Positions 8,315 through 15,666 of a stretch of 36,732 bases of DNA are shown one piece after another. The stretch is from NCBI GenBank assembly GCA_001314815.1, contig LJXT01000024.1:1-36732 (forward strand), given 5' to 3'. A model generated the notes under the pieces. The model saw nothing but the letters and a program-made list of their open reading frames with translations, had not been told where the DNA came from and did not search any database. The stretch is from Algoriphagus marincola HL-49 (lineage in GTDB: Bacteria; Bacteroidota; Bacteroidia; Cytophagales; Cyclobacteriaceae). Each line of letters begins with the position of its first letter. The stretch's first letter is position 1. A program made the position numbers and the translations under genes.

Positions 8315-8631
8315 CTCCCTTTACACCGAGGTTTACCAAACTGCCTGAGACTTGCCTTCCCTATAGCCTTCGGTTAAGGCTAAAAGCTTTTACAATAGAT
8401 TTTCATACGCTTTGTCCCATATTAGAATCCTATTAAATCCCGGGCAGTCATCGGGAGATTTGGGCTAGGGTGAGGTTAAAATGGGGGGATTAACCAGATC
8501 AAAAATACGGGCCATTTTACAGAGTATATGGAATTCAGGTACTTCTCGATTTGGAGCACCATGTGCCAGATTTTTATCTGGCTAATCAGTATAAAAAAAA
8601 TCGAAACGTAAAGGTCTCGATTTTTAAATAT
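8315..8631. other. Gap between convergent PHP and lysine-rich genes, with hairpins
   Basis: No gene is seen. It holds a 7-bp hairpin at 8364-8382 (TAGCCTT / AAGGCTA), possibly a weak terminator for the PHP gene although no T-run follows. A second perfect 7-bp hairpin at 8565-8582 (GCCAGAT-TTTT-ATCTGGC) follows it, then the terminator of the minus-strand gene. Confidence 0.45.
8591..8623 (-). terminator. Terminator of the lysine-rich protein gene
   Basis: On the minus strand a 7-bp stem (AAATCGA / TCGATTT, 12-base loop) is followed by a run of Ts. It begins about 9 bases after the stop codon of the lysine-rich protein gene, which supports that gene being real. Confidence 0.6.
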
Positions 8632-9030
8632 TTATTTTTTCTTGGATTTTTTCTTCTTTTGGACGGCCTTCTTCTTTGCTTTTTTTTCTTTCAACTTCTT
8701 CTGAGCCTTTTCTTTCTTCTTTTTTTCCTTCTTCTTTTTCTCTGCCTTCTTCTTCGCCTTTTTTTTCTTTAGCTTCTTTTTATCCCCTTCCTCTTCCTTG
8801 TTGTTTTTGTTTTTCTTCTTCGATTTTTTTGATTCTATGGACTTCTTTTTATTGGAGGCTGTGGTGCTCATATCCGGATTATCTACTTTTTCAGAATTTT
8901 CTGCATCATCATCATTTTTAATATCCTTACCAGCTTCATTTGCAGGATTGTCATTTGAAGAAGCATCATTTTGAACTTCTGTTTGTTTTGTTTCCTGAGT
9001 ATCTAATTCAGGCTTTTGATTATCTTCCAT
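8632..9030 (-). CDS. Low-complexity lysine-rich protein with acidic N-terminal half
   Basis: A 132-residue protein with no recognised domain. Residues 1-60 are polar and acidic (D/E/N/S/T/Q rich, for example DIKNDDDAENSE). Residues 61-132 are almost pure lysine blocks separated by A, E, S or Q; I count 44 Lys in 72 residues. No signal peptide or membrane segment. The tail resembles histone H1-like or polyanion-binding tails and would bind nucleic acid or polyphosphate. Both halves are probably disordered. A TATATTTG promoter-like element upstream and a terminator downstream argue against a chance frame. The divergent neighbour is a Na/Pi-type transporter, 740 bases away. The function is not known. 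Confidence 0.65.
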   Translation of the reverse strand: MEDNQKPELDTQETKQTEVQNDASSNDNPANEAGKDIKNDDDAENSEKVDNPDMSTTASNKKKSIESKKSKKKNKNNKEEEGDKKKLKKKKAKKKAEKKKKEKKKKEKAQKKLKEKKAKKKAVQKKKKSKKK

Positions 9031-9060
9031 TTCAACTAATCGGTTTAAACTGTTTAAGTG

Positions 9061-9075
9061 TTAACAAATTGTTAA
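9061..9075. promoter_or_regulatory. Palindrome TTAACAA-A-TTGTTAA in the leader of the lysine-rich gene
   Basis: A perfect 7+7 inverted repeat with one central base, between the promoter-like element and the start codon of the minus-strand gene. It covers the expected transcription start and could be an operator or an mRNA 5' hairpin. No known regulator is matched. Confidence 0.4.
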
Positions 9076-9076
9076 G

Positions 9077-9084
9077 CAAATATA
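9077..9084 (-). promoter_or_regulatory. Possible -7 element TATATTTG of the lysine-rich gene
   Basis: An exact fit to TAnnTTTG on the minus strand, 47 bases before the start codon at 9030. No clear TTTG -33 element upstream, so support is moderate at best. Confidence 0.38.
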
Positions 9085-9768
9085 TGATATTGGAGTCATT
9101 ATGTAATATTAAGTTTTTATACAGGCGAGAAGCTTAACATTGGACTACGTGTGTTTTCGATAAAAATGAACTCGTTTCAGGGCAAATATCAAAAAAACCT
9201 ACCTCTGCTTGCATTTCAACCCTTGTTCTATTCTTTTCGGCCGAAGCATTAAGTGAATATCGAAACTTTAAGGTTTAACTATTATCTATAGTTCAATCAA
9301 GAGCGGTATTGGTTGGAAGAGGGAATTCCAGCTTGCCATTCTTAGCAAGCCGGGATAGTAGCAGGGGCACAGTTGATTTCAAAACTTATCACTTTTCTCA
9401 AGCCGCTGTAATTTTTTGAACAAGCTCTTTTCTTGAGTGAGAAGGGGTCATATTTGGAAATGAGTAATAGAGTATCAAAGTGAACCTAACTTTCTCTTCA
9501 TTTCTACTTATTAGCACATTCATAAATTTTCAGGTTTTCAATTAAATATGCCTGGCTTTATCGCAGAAGACGGACGAAAGCTTATCATGGGTGGTAAAAA
9601 ATGTTTTGTGGTAAAGTTTTATTGAAAGCAATATAATTGGAAGTTTTAGTAAGATTTTTATAAAGTGAATTCAGGAAAATCCAAGGTCTATCTCGGTAGC
9701 AGCCCACAGAGATTACAAACTTATTAGAATTTCAAGCTCAAATTTAATGGCAACGAGTAGTCATTCAT
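9085..9768. other. Long non-coding gap before the Na/Pi transporter
   Basis: About 680 AT-rich bases without a supported gene. One small hairpin (GCTTGC / GCAAGC, 9331-9350) is visible. A nine-codon ATG frame at 9747-9776 ends across the TTG start of the transporter and could couple its translation. Confidence 0.35.
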
Positions 9769-10797
9769 TTGATTAAACTTAATGATTTCTTAATTCTACA
9801 AACCGACCCGGAAGAAATAAGCTATTTAAATTCCATAAAAACAGAAATACTTGTGGATCAGACTATTCCTTTACTTATCGGCGGCCTTATAATATTCGTT
9901 TACTCCATTTTTCAACTTTCAGAAGTGATGAAAGATGCCTTTTCTGAACCGGCAAAAGAATTTGTTAAAAAGTCTACGAGCAATATCTTCATCGCTATTT
10001 TGGTTGGTACAATAATCACAATCCTGCTTGATTCTTCATCAGCTGTGATTATCATGACCATTGTTTTTGTAAATGCGAAACTACTATCATTTAGACAAAC
10101 AATGGGTATAGTTATGGGAGCGAATATCGGTACAACCATATCTAGTCAGATTATCGCGCTCAATGTAGGAAAGTACTCCATCATCCCCTTACTGATAGGG
10201 CTGATCTTATTGTTTTCCAGTAAAAAAGAAAACCCAAAACAAATTGGAAACATACTTTTCTTTTTTGGTCTGCTATTTTTTGGATTGTTCATCATGGAAA
10301 ATTCAGTAGTGCCTTTGGCAGAGAGTGAAGTATTCGAGCAATGGATAGCAAAGCTTGAAAACCCTATTCATGGAGCCTTAATCGGAGGTTTGGTTACACT
10401 TATTATCCAATCCTCAAGTGCTACTATAGGAATCGCAATAACGCTAGGCAAGCAGGACCTTATCGGAATTGCCGGTGGAATAGCTGTCATGCTTGGGGCA
10501 GAACTGGGGACCTGTTCTGATACATTAATCGCCACCATTCGAGGAAGTCGTGATGCCATTAAGACAGGCTTGTTTCACCTTTTTTATAGTCTGGTAACCA
10601 CTGTTGTAGGACTGCTGTTTTTCCATCCATTTGTTGCTTTTATCAAAGAAATATCATTGGGACAAAGCATAGAACATCACATAGCGAACGCCCATGTGAT
10701 TTTTAATATATTAGGCGTTATTATTTTTCTCCCTTTTGTTTCTCTGATCGAAATGTCAATGAACCGGTTAATTCCACCAAAAAAAGTTGTGGTATGA
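9769..10797 (+). CDS. Na/Pi cotransporter family membrane protein, short form
   Basis: Inner-membrane protein of 342 residues with the two inverted Na/Pi-cotransporter repeats: first with LLDSSSAVIIM and GANIGTTISS, second with QSSSATIGIAI and GAELGTCSDTL. These QSSS and G-x-NxGT motifs mark the substrate and sodium site. It lacks the C-terminal PhoU-like domain of the long bacterial members (over 500 residues), so it is a short transporter-only form. Phosphate is the family substrate, but some members carry other anions. The start is unusual: the frame is closed by TAA at 9745, and no ATG lies between it and the first conserved helix, so TTG at 9769 is the best start. It is followed by an independent GT39 gene. 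Confidence 0.85.
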   Translation: MIKLNDFLILQTDPEEISYLNSIKTEILVDQTIPLLIGGLIIFVYSIFQLSEVMKDAFSEPAKEFVKKSTSNIFIAILVGTIITILLDSSSAVIIMTIVFVNAKLLSFRQTMGIVMGANIGTTISSQIIALNVGKYSIIPLLIGLILLFSSKKENPKQIGNILFFFGLLFFGLFIMENSVVPLAESEVFEQWIAKLENPIHGALIGGLVTLIIQSSSATIGIAITLGKQDLIGIAGGIAVMLGAELGTCSDTLIATIRGSRDAIKTGLFHLFYSLVTTVVGLLFFHPFVAFIKEISLGQSIEHHIANAHVIFNILGVIIFLPFVSLIEMSMNRLIPPKKVVV

Positions 10798-10985
10798 GCT
10801 GACAATTTGATTCGGCTGGGATCAGGTATATTCTTTTAAACTATCCACCTATTGGGGAAGCTTCCCTATGCATTGATTTCAATAAGGGATTGGTTTTAGA
10901 AAGTTACAAGAAATGAAAATCCCTAACCGAATCTTAATGTTTTAATCACAGGAAGTAAAATGCCAATTCCTATGTTTGACGACTT

Positions 10986-12539
10986 ATGAAAGGTTTTTCG
11001 TCCTGGTCTTGGTTTCTGATTCTACTCTCTGCCACCGTATTTTTGGGAGGTCTTGATTTTTATAGCATTTATATTCTTGATGAATCCAAAAATGCTGAAG
11101 CTGCCCGAGAAATGTGGGATAGCGGAAATTGGTTTAATCCAACTTTCAATGGCCAACCTCGGTACGATAAACCACCTCTTCACTATTTTTTTATGGGGGT
11201 AGCATATTCCATTCTAGATGTGAGTGAGTTTTCTGCCAGGATATTTTCAGGCATTTTTGGTTGGCTGACGGGGATATTGATTTTTCTCAAAGTCAGGAAC
11301 CGCTTAGATGAAAAGGCAGCCCAGGTCTCATTATTCTCATTTATGATCTCATTGCAGGTGCTGATTCAGTTTCGAATGTCGGTTCCTGACCCCTATCTTA
11401 TATTTTTCCTGACCGCGGCCTGTCTGGAATTGGAAAGTTTTCTATCTAATTTCAATCATCCATTAAAATATCTTCGAAGAGCAGCAGTATTTTTGGCATT
11501 AGCATTCCTTGCAAAAGGTCCGGTAGCCGTGGCTTTGGTTGTGATACCACTTATCGCTTACCTGATAATTCAAAACCATAGTCACCGGTTAAAACTGAAA
11601 TATTTTTTTGATCCAATAGCCATAATCTTGTTTTTTGGGATAGGCTTTTCCTGGTATATCGGAGTATATTTTTTGAATGGTGGGGACTGGCTGAAAGAGT
11701 TCTTTTTTACTCATAATCTTAGCCGTTACGCCACTCCGATGGAGGGCCATCGTGGACCTTTTTACCTACCAATACTATTTTGCCTTATTGGTTTTTTTCC
11801 GAGTTCTTTGGTTTTGCTATCATCTTGGAGACTCAAACTTTTGGATATTCGATGGCAACCAATGATACTTTGGTCCCTATTGTATGTAATCTGTGTCATT
11901 GTATTTTTTTCTTTTGCAAGTACCAAACTACCGCATTACATCGCCCCGGCATTTCCATTTTTATCGATTCTATTGGGAAGCCAGTTTTATACTAGACCTA
12001 GAAACTTGTTTTTTAAGGTGGTCATTTTTGTAGGAGCTTTTGTGCTCTTGGCTTTACCCATTGTTCTTTTTTATACTCAAGGTCTTCAGAAAAGCTATTT
12101 TGAGGAATCATTTTCATTGGTATGGGGAATCATTCCATCAATACTTGGCGTAGTGGCTGTTTACTTTGCCTTTCTTGAAAAGAGAGTAGCTTCCTACTTT
12201 TCTTTGGGCTTTGGTTTTTTAGGATTCGCTTTCTTTTTGATAGGGCAGTTGCTGCCTGCGATTGATGCCCAAAACCCCGTAAAGCGATCAAAAATCCACT
12301 GGCAAAATGAGACCAAACTGTATTATTGGAAGAAAATAAATCCCGCTTTTCCTTTTCAAGCGAAGAAAGTCATTCCGGCTTGGAGTGATTCTAGTGCAAA
12401 TCAGTCGGATGTTTTGATCATTACAGATCGCAAGGTTTTGGATTCCTTCCCGCTTCCTTATGAAGAGATTTTTCAGGGTGAAGATATTTTTGAAGGAACA
12501 GAAATGGTTTTAATTAGACCGAAATCCCAGGATTTTTAA
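10986..12539 (+). CDS. ArnT-like glycosyltransferase family 39 protein
   Basis: Integral membrane GT-C glycosyltransferase of 517 residues, related to ArnT/PMT. These move a sugar from a polyprenyl-phosphate donor to lipid A or another acceptor on the periplasmic side. Seen: first helix at about 8-28, then the periplasmic loop with Asp32-Glu33 (YILDESKNAEAAREM), where the Asp is the catalytic base position, and YDKPPLHYFF, matching the family's Y-x-KPPL. About ten or more further helices follow, including the KGPVA segment near residue 178, then a short soluble C-terminal domain from about 430. Its 3' end overlaps the convergent PAP2 gene by 26 bases. Donor and acceptor are not predictable from sequence alone. 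Confidence 0.87.
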   Translation: MKGFSSWSWFLILLSATVFLGGLDFYSIYILDESKNAEAAREMWDSGNWFNPTFNGQPRYDKPPLHYFFMGVAYSILDVSEFSARIFSGIFGWLTGILIFLKVRNRLDEKAAQVSLFSFMISLQVLIQFRMSVPDPYLIFFLTAACLELESFLSNFNHPLKYLRRAAVFLALAFLAKGPVAVALVVIPLIAYLIIQNHSHRLKLKYFFDPIAIILFFGIGFSWYIGVYFLNGGDWLKEFFFTHNLSRYATPMEGHRGPFYLPILFCLIGFFPSSLVLLSSWRLKLLDIRWQPMILWSLLYVICVIVFFSFASTKLPHYIAPAFPFLSILLGSQFYTRPRNLFFKVVIFVGAFVLLALPIVLFYTQGLQKSYFEESFSLVWGIIPSILGVVAVYFAFLEKRVASYFSLGFGFLGFAFFLIGQLLPAIDAQNPVKRSKIHWQNETKLYYWKKINPAFPFQAKKVIPAWSDSSANQSDVLIITDRKVLDSFPLPYEEIFQGEDIFEGTEMVLIRPKSQDF

Positions 12540-13215
12540 TCGGAGGAATCACTCGTTTGATCTTGCCAAAGCCCATGTAAACCAACAGGGAACGTTTGAA
12601 TCTTTTACTGGGGAAGAATTGAAAATACAGCGCTCTCCCTATCCAAGCAGATAACATTCCTAAAGCAGCTCCTGCGAATATGTCGACAAAAAAATGCTGC
12701 ATCAGATACACACGGCTGATAGCTACCAAAAAACCGCCCAATAAAAATATCCATTGGAGATGTCTCCTGCGGCTGAATATAATCATGAAACAGGAGGCGA
12801 TTACCAGGCCTGTGGCGGTATGACCGGATGGGAACGAGTTCCAGTGATGAAGCTCAATACCCGGAACCTTATAAAATGCTATGTCTTTAAGGTACTCTGC
12901 AGGCCTGGGCATACCCTTAAAAAAACCATGCTTGGTAATCATGATCAAGAGAGTCTGGACAATCACCGACAGACTCATAAAAATAGCAAAGGAAACTTTT
13001 CTTAAGGCTAAAATCGGCAAGAGTACAAGCAAAATCACAGCATCACCCAAATGTGTCCACGTGGCAAAAAACAAATCAAAAAGTGGATGATGATATTGGT
13101 TCAAAAAAAGCTCCGGCTTGCCTTTTGGGAGATAAAAAGTAACCAAACCCAAAATAATTACCACAAAAAAAGCAAAAAGCTGGATTTGGCTGATTGAATT
13201 TTTCTTCTTTTTCAC
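12514..13215 (-). CDS. Membrane PAP2-family phosphatase
   Basis: Six-helix membrane phosphatase of 233 residues. All three PAP2 signatures are present: C1 K95...R104-P105 (two residues longer than the textbook K-x6-RP), C2 PSGH at 129-132 and C3 S167-R168-x5-H174-x3-D178. Family members hydrolyse undecaprenyl-pyrophosphate, phosphatidic acid or lipid A phosphates on the outer face of the inner membrane. Facing and overlapping an ArnT-like transferase by 26 bases, a joint role in lipid A or polyprenyl-phosphate metabolism is possible but inferred only from neighbourhood. The N-terminus (MKKKKNS) precedes the first helix directly. Confidence 0.9.
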   Translation of the reverse strand: MKKKKNSISQIQLFAFFVVIILGLVTFYLPKGKPELFLNQYHHPLFDLFFATWTHLGDAVILLVLLPILALRKVSFAIFMSLSVIVQTLLIMITKHGFFKGMPRPAEYLKDIAFYKVPGIELHHWNSFPSGHTATGLVIASCFMIIFSRRRHLQWIFLLGGFLVAISRVYLMQHFFVDIFAGAALGMLSAWIGRALYFQFFPSKRFKRSLLVYMGFGKIKRVIPPIKNPGISV

Positions 13216-13700
13216 GGATGCAAGCTAGGCTCCGCGTTTTGATTTAGAATTAGCTATTTGTGAAAGAAATAAGAAGATTAGCCCGGAAGATTTCTTGATT
13301 TTTAAGAAGACGTGAAGATGATTGAATTGAGATCAAAATGAAGAAAATAATTGGATCAGTGTCCTACTATCAAACAGGTTTTTTTGAAATTCATTTCTTT
13401 CTAAACCCGCTTTTCTGCCAGTGAGAAAAATTCAGGAAATAAGATTTTCGGAAATCAATCTTCCGGTTGTTCCATTCGCACCGATTATTAAAATTTTTTC
13501 CTTCTTTGGCATAGTTGAAATGGTTTAAGAGTTAGTGTAATTTGATGGTAAGCAATGATGCCAGATGCCATATTTTGTCTACTTATCTGGCGAAAAGCAG
13601 ATGTACATTAAGTATTTATACAAAATATCCTGGATTCAAAGAACCATAAAATGTCCGAAAAAGTCCGGAAATAAAACAATATCATTAGTTGTGGTAGCGG
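13216..13700. other. Gap holding an oxidoreductase remnant
   Basis: No intact gene. Apart from the remnant at 13432-13512 the stretch is AT-rich with nothing recognisable. Confidence 0.5.
13432..13512 (-). pseudogene. Remnant of an NAD(P)-binding Rossmann oxidoreductase
   Basis: From an ATG at 13512 the minus strand encodes 26 residues that look exactly like the first strand, loop and helix of an atypical SDR / NAD(P)H-binding protein: KILIIGANGTTGRLISENL, with the GxxGxxG dinucleotide loop. A TGA follows and no further family-like sequence is seen downstream in any frame, so the rest of a protein of about 200-300 residues has been lost. It is too short to work and is best seen as the debris of a deletion. 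Confidence 0.65.
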
Positions 13701-14651
13701 TTAAGAATTTTCATCCTGATGTTCCAGCGCATTCTCGTAGGATTTTTCGTATTGATTATGAATCAATAAAATCAATAAACCAAAGACAGCAGCGGCTAGA
13801 ATAAGCAGATTATTCATCAAACCTTCCACCGAAAAAGAAAGCCTGATCAAGATCGTGGAAACGATGAATCCTGAATTTCGGATCACTTTGTGAAACTGAT
13901 CGGTATAGTAGAAGGAAGCAAGAAGCAAAATCACGTCCACGATAATCAGAATCATGAAAAATTCATCAAAAAAGATGGCATTGATATCTTTGAATGAAGT
14001 GCCGGTATTACTTTCTGGTGAAACGACATAAAAAGCCCAACTCCCTAGCGTGTAAAAAGCTATTCCAATAAGGACAGGTACCAAGATGGTTGCTGTGATT
14101 TTTTTGAAACTAATGAAAGAGGTGAGCTCTTTGGTGAATTTGGCTTTGATGGTTTTTGAAGATTGTTTTTTACTGTTTTTGTAGAAAAAGAGGAGTAAAA
14201 GGAATAAAAGCAGGGAAGTGACCAGGTCATAGCTGAACTGTAAATCATCCTTGATCTGAAACCAATCCGAGGAAAGCTCCAAGGTAGCCAAATCTTTAAA
14301 AAGTCTCCGGATGATAATCAATGAAATAATCTCATACTGCTTGCCAATGTAGGTGGTGAAGGACTTGGGAAGGTAATAGACCAAGAGATAAACCTCATAA
14401 ACCAGAATAAATGAAAAGGGAGTGTAGATGGCAGAGATGGGGTTTTGGAACAATTCTCCCTGCAAATTCAAAATCCTGAAATCTGAAAGAAAGATGAGGA
14501 TTAAATGGATAATAAAACTTCCAATCGCGATTCCCAAGATCAGACTTTCGCCCTTTTCCTTCGTTTTTTCTGATAAAAAACGATGATATAGATTTTCGAA
14601 AAAAGATGGGGGTTTCATAAGAAGGTTTTCAGAATCAGTCAGTTCGAGCAA
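13701..14651 (-). CDS. Uncharacterised multi-pass membrane protein
   Basis: A 316-residue protein not recognised as a named family. Roughly seven to eight hydrophobic segments are visible: about 37-56, 75-95, 100-125, 143-157, 188-212, 230-250, 262-280 and 281-297. A basic loop (YKNSKKQSSKTIKAKFTKE) lies before the fifth. The C-terminus is charged and soluble. Ser/Thr-Pro-Phe and LVYEVYLLVYYLPKS in the third segment look conserved in style but do not give a function. It is convergent with nothing and divergent from the frameshifted outer-membrane gene. Upstream bases 14652-14909 carry no supported gene. Confidence 0.7.
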   Translation of the reverse strand: MLELTDSENLLMKPPSFFENLYHRFLSEKTKEKGESLILGIAIGSFIIHLILIFLSDFRILNLQGELFQNPISAIYTPFSFILVYEVYLLVYYLPKSFTTYIGKQYEIISLIIIRRLFKDLATLELSSDWFQIKDDLQFSYDLVTSLLLFLLLLFFYKNSKKQSSKTIKAKFTKELTSFISFKKITATILVPVLIGIAFYTLGSWAFYVVSPESNTGTSFKDINAIFFDEFFMILIIVDVILLLASFYYTDQFHKVIRNSGFIVSTILIRLSFSVEGLMNNLLILAAAVFGLLILLIHNQYEKSYENALEHQDENS

Positions 14652-14909
14652 GATGAGAACTTACTATAGTTGAAAGACTGATTCTGATAAATTGTTTAGA
14701 ATGATCCATTTGATTGAATCGAGGTATTATTTACAATTTTCCTTTATCGTAAAACTTTTGATGATAAAAATTGGGAGATGGACCAGGGAAATAGGTTCTT
14801 TGGTTTTTTCAGCAGACAAATTAGAGACAGTAGATCAAGGGTTTTTAGAAATGCCCAAAACTATTAAAGAATTTTTTGGTTAATTTTCACACGATCAAAA
14901 ACCTCAACC

Positions 14910-15580
14910 ATGAAATATTATATCTCCTTTGCATTCATTTTATTTCTTTCCACCTCATTTTTGCAGGCCCAAAAATCTGCGTCTGCTTATCCCAACAAGT
15001 ATTGGAGTTCTGGAGGGGAATGGATTTTTTCTACTGGAAATGTTGAGGGACAAAATAATGTTGTACGTTGGTCCCCTGTGATCAATCTTCAGAATTTTCT
15101 CAACTTCGATAGAAGTCAAAACTTTGGGTGGTTTACCGGAGTGAATCTGAGAAATGTGGGTTTTATCTATGACGAGAGCCCTTCCATCCGTAAGAAATTT
15201 AGAACCTACAACCTAGGAGTTCCACTAGGTTTGAAATTTGGGAATTTGGATAAAACCTTTTTCTATCTAGGCTATGAATTAGAAATGGCCTTTAATTACA
15301 AAGAAAAACTTTCGTAGACGAGCGAAAGACAGACAAATTCAACGTTTGGTTTAGTGATCGAGTGAATCTATTTCAAAGCTCAATTTTTGCCGGGGTAAGT
15401 TTGTCCAATGGTACAAGTATTAAGTTTAAATACTATCCAACCGGATTTTTCAATCAGGATTTTACAATTTCTGAAATGGGTCAAGATATGCGGCCTTACG
15501 AAAACCTTCAAGCAAATATTTTCTACGTTTCACTAAGCTTCGACATTTTCGATAGAGGAGAATTCTCTTTTGGTGATTGA
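14910..15580 (+). pseudogene. Outer-membrane beta-barrel protein with a one-base frameshift
   Basis: Signal peptide (ATG at 14910, cleavage after LQAQ near residue 21), then alternating strands such as GWFTGVNLRNVGFIYD and YNLGVPLGLKFG. In the first frame the protein stops at TAG (15315-15317) soon after AFNYKEK. The next frame is open across the break and reads TFVDERKTDKFNVWFSDRVN, then FAGVSLSNGTSIKFKYYP to TGA at 15578. Adding one A to the five-A run at 15304-15308 joins both parts into one barrel protein of about 223 residues. So either this is a true one-base deletion in a homopolymer or an error in the sequence. The function is unknown; it resembles small Bacteroidota barrels. Confidence 0.75.
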
Positions 15581-15614
15581 GTTTTTTCGACTTAAGAAGG
15601 ACTTAAAAATCAAA

Positions 15615-15648
15615 AAAGCCCCTGCAAAAATCTACTTGCAGGGGCTTT
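15615..15648. terminator. Bidirectional terminator
   Basis: A perfect 12-bp stem (AAAGCCCCTGCA / TGCAGGGGCTTT) with a 10-base loop, A-rich on the left and T-rich on the right. It sits between the convergent barrel gene (ends 15580) and the PQQ-like propeller gene (ends 15667), so it serves both strands. Confidence 0.85.
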
Positions 15649-15666
15649 CGCTTTTCAAGCTATTGT

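Noticed and set aside
8565..8582. Perfect 7-bp hairpin as a second terminator of the lysine-rich gene
   Set aside because: No T-run on either strand adjacent to it; the nearer hairpin at 8591-8623 explains termination better.
9747..9776. Nine-codon leader peptide before the Na/Pi transporter
   Set aside because: Overlaps the TTG start in a way that would allow coupling, but so short a frame occurs often by chance.
10971..10978. TATGTTTG as promoter of the GT39 gene
   Set aside because: Matches TAnnTTTG but lies only 8 bases before the ATG, with no -33 element; likely chance.
14692..14883. 63-codon plus-strand frame before the frameshifted barrel gene
   Set aside because: TTG start, no domain, no signal, composition unlike neighbours; probably chance.
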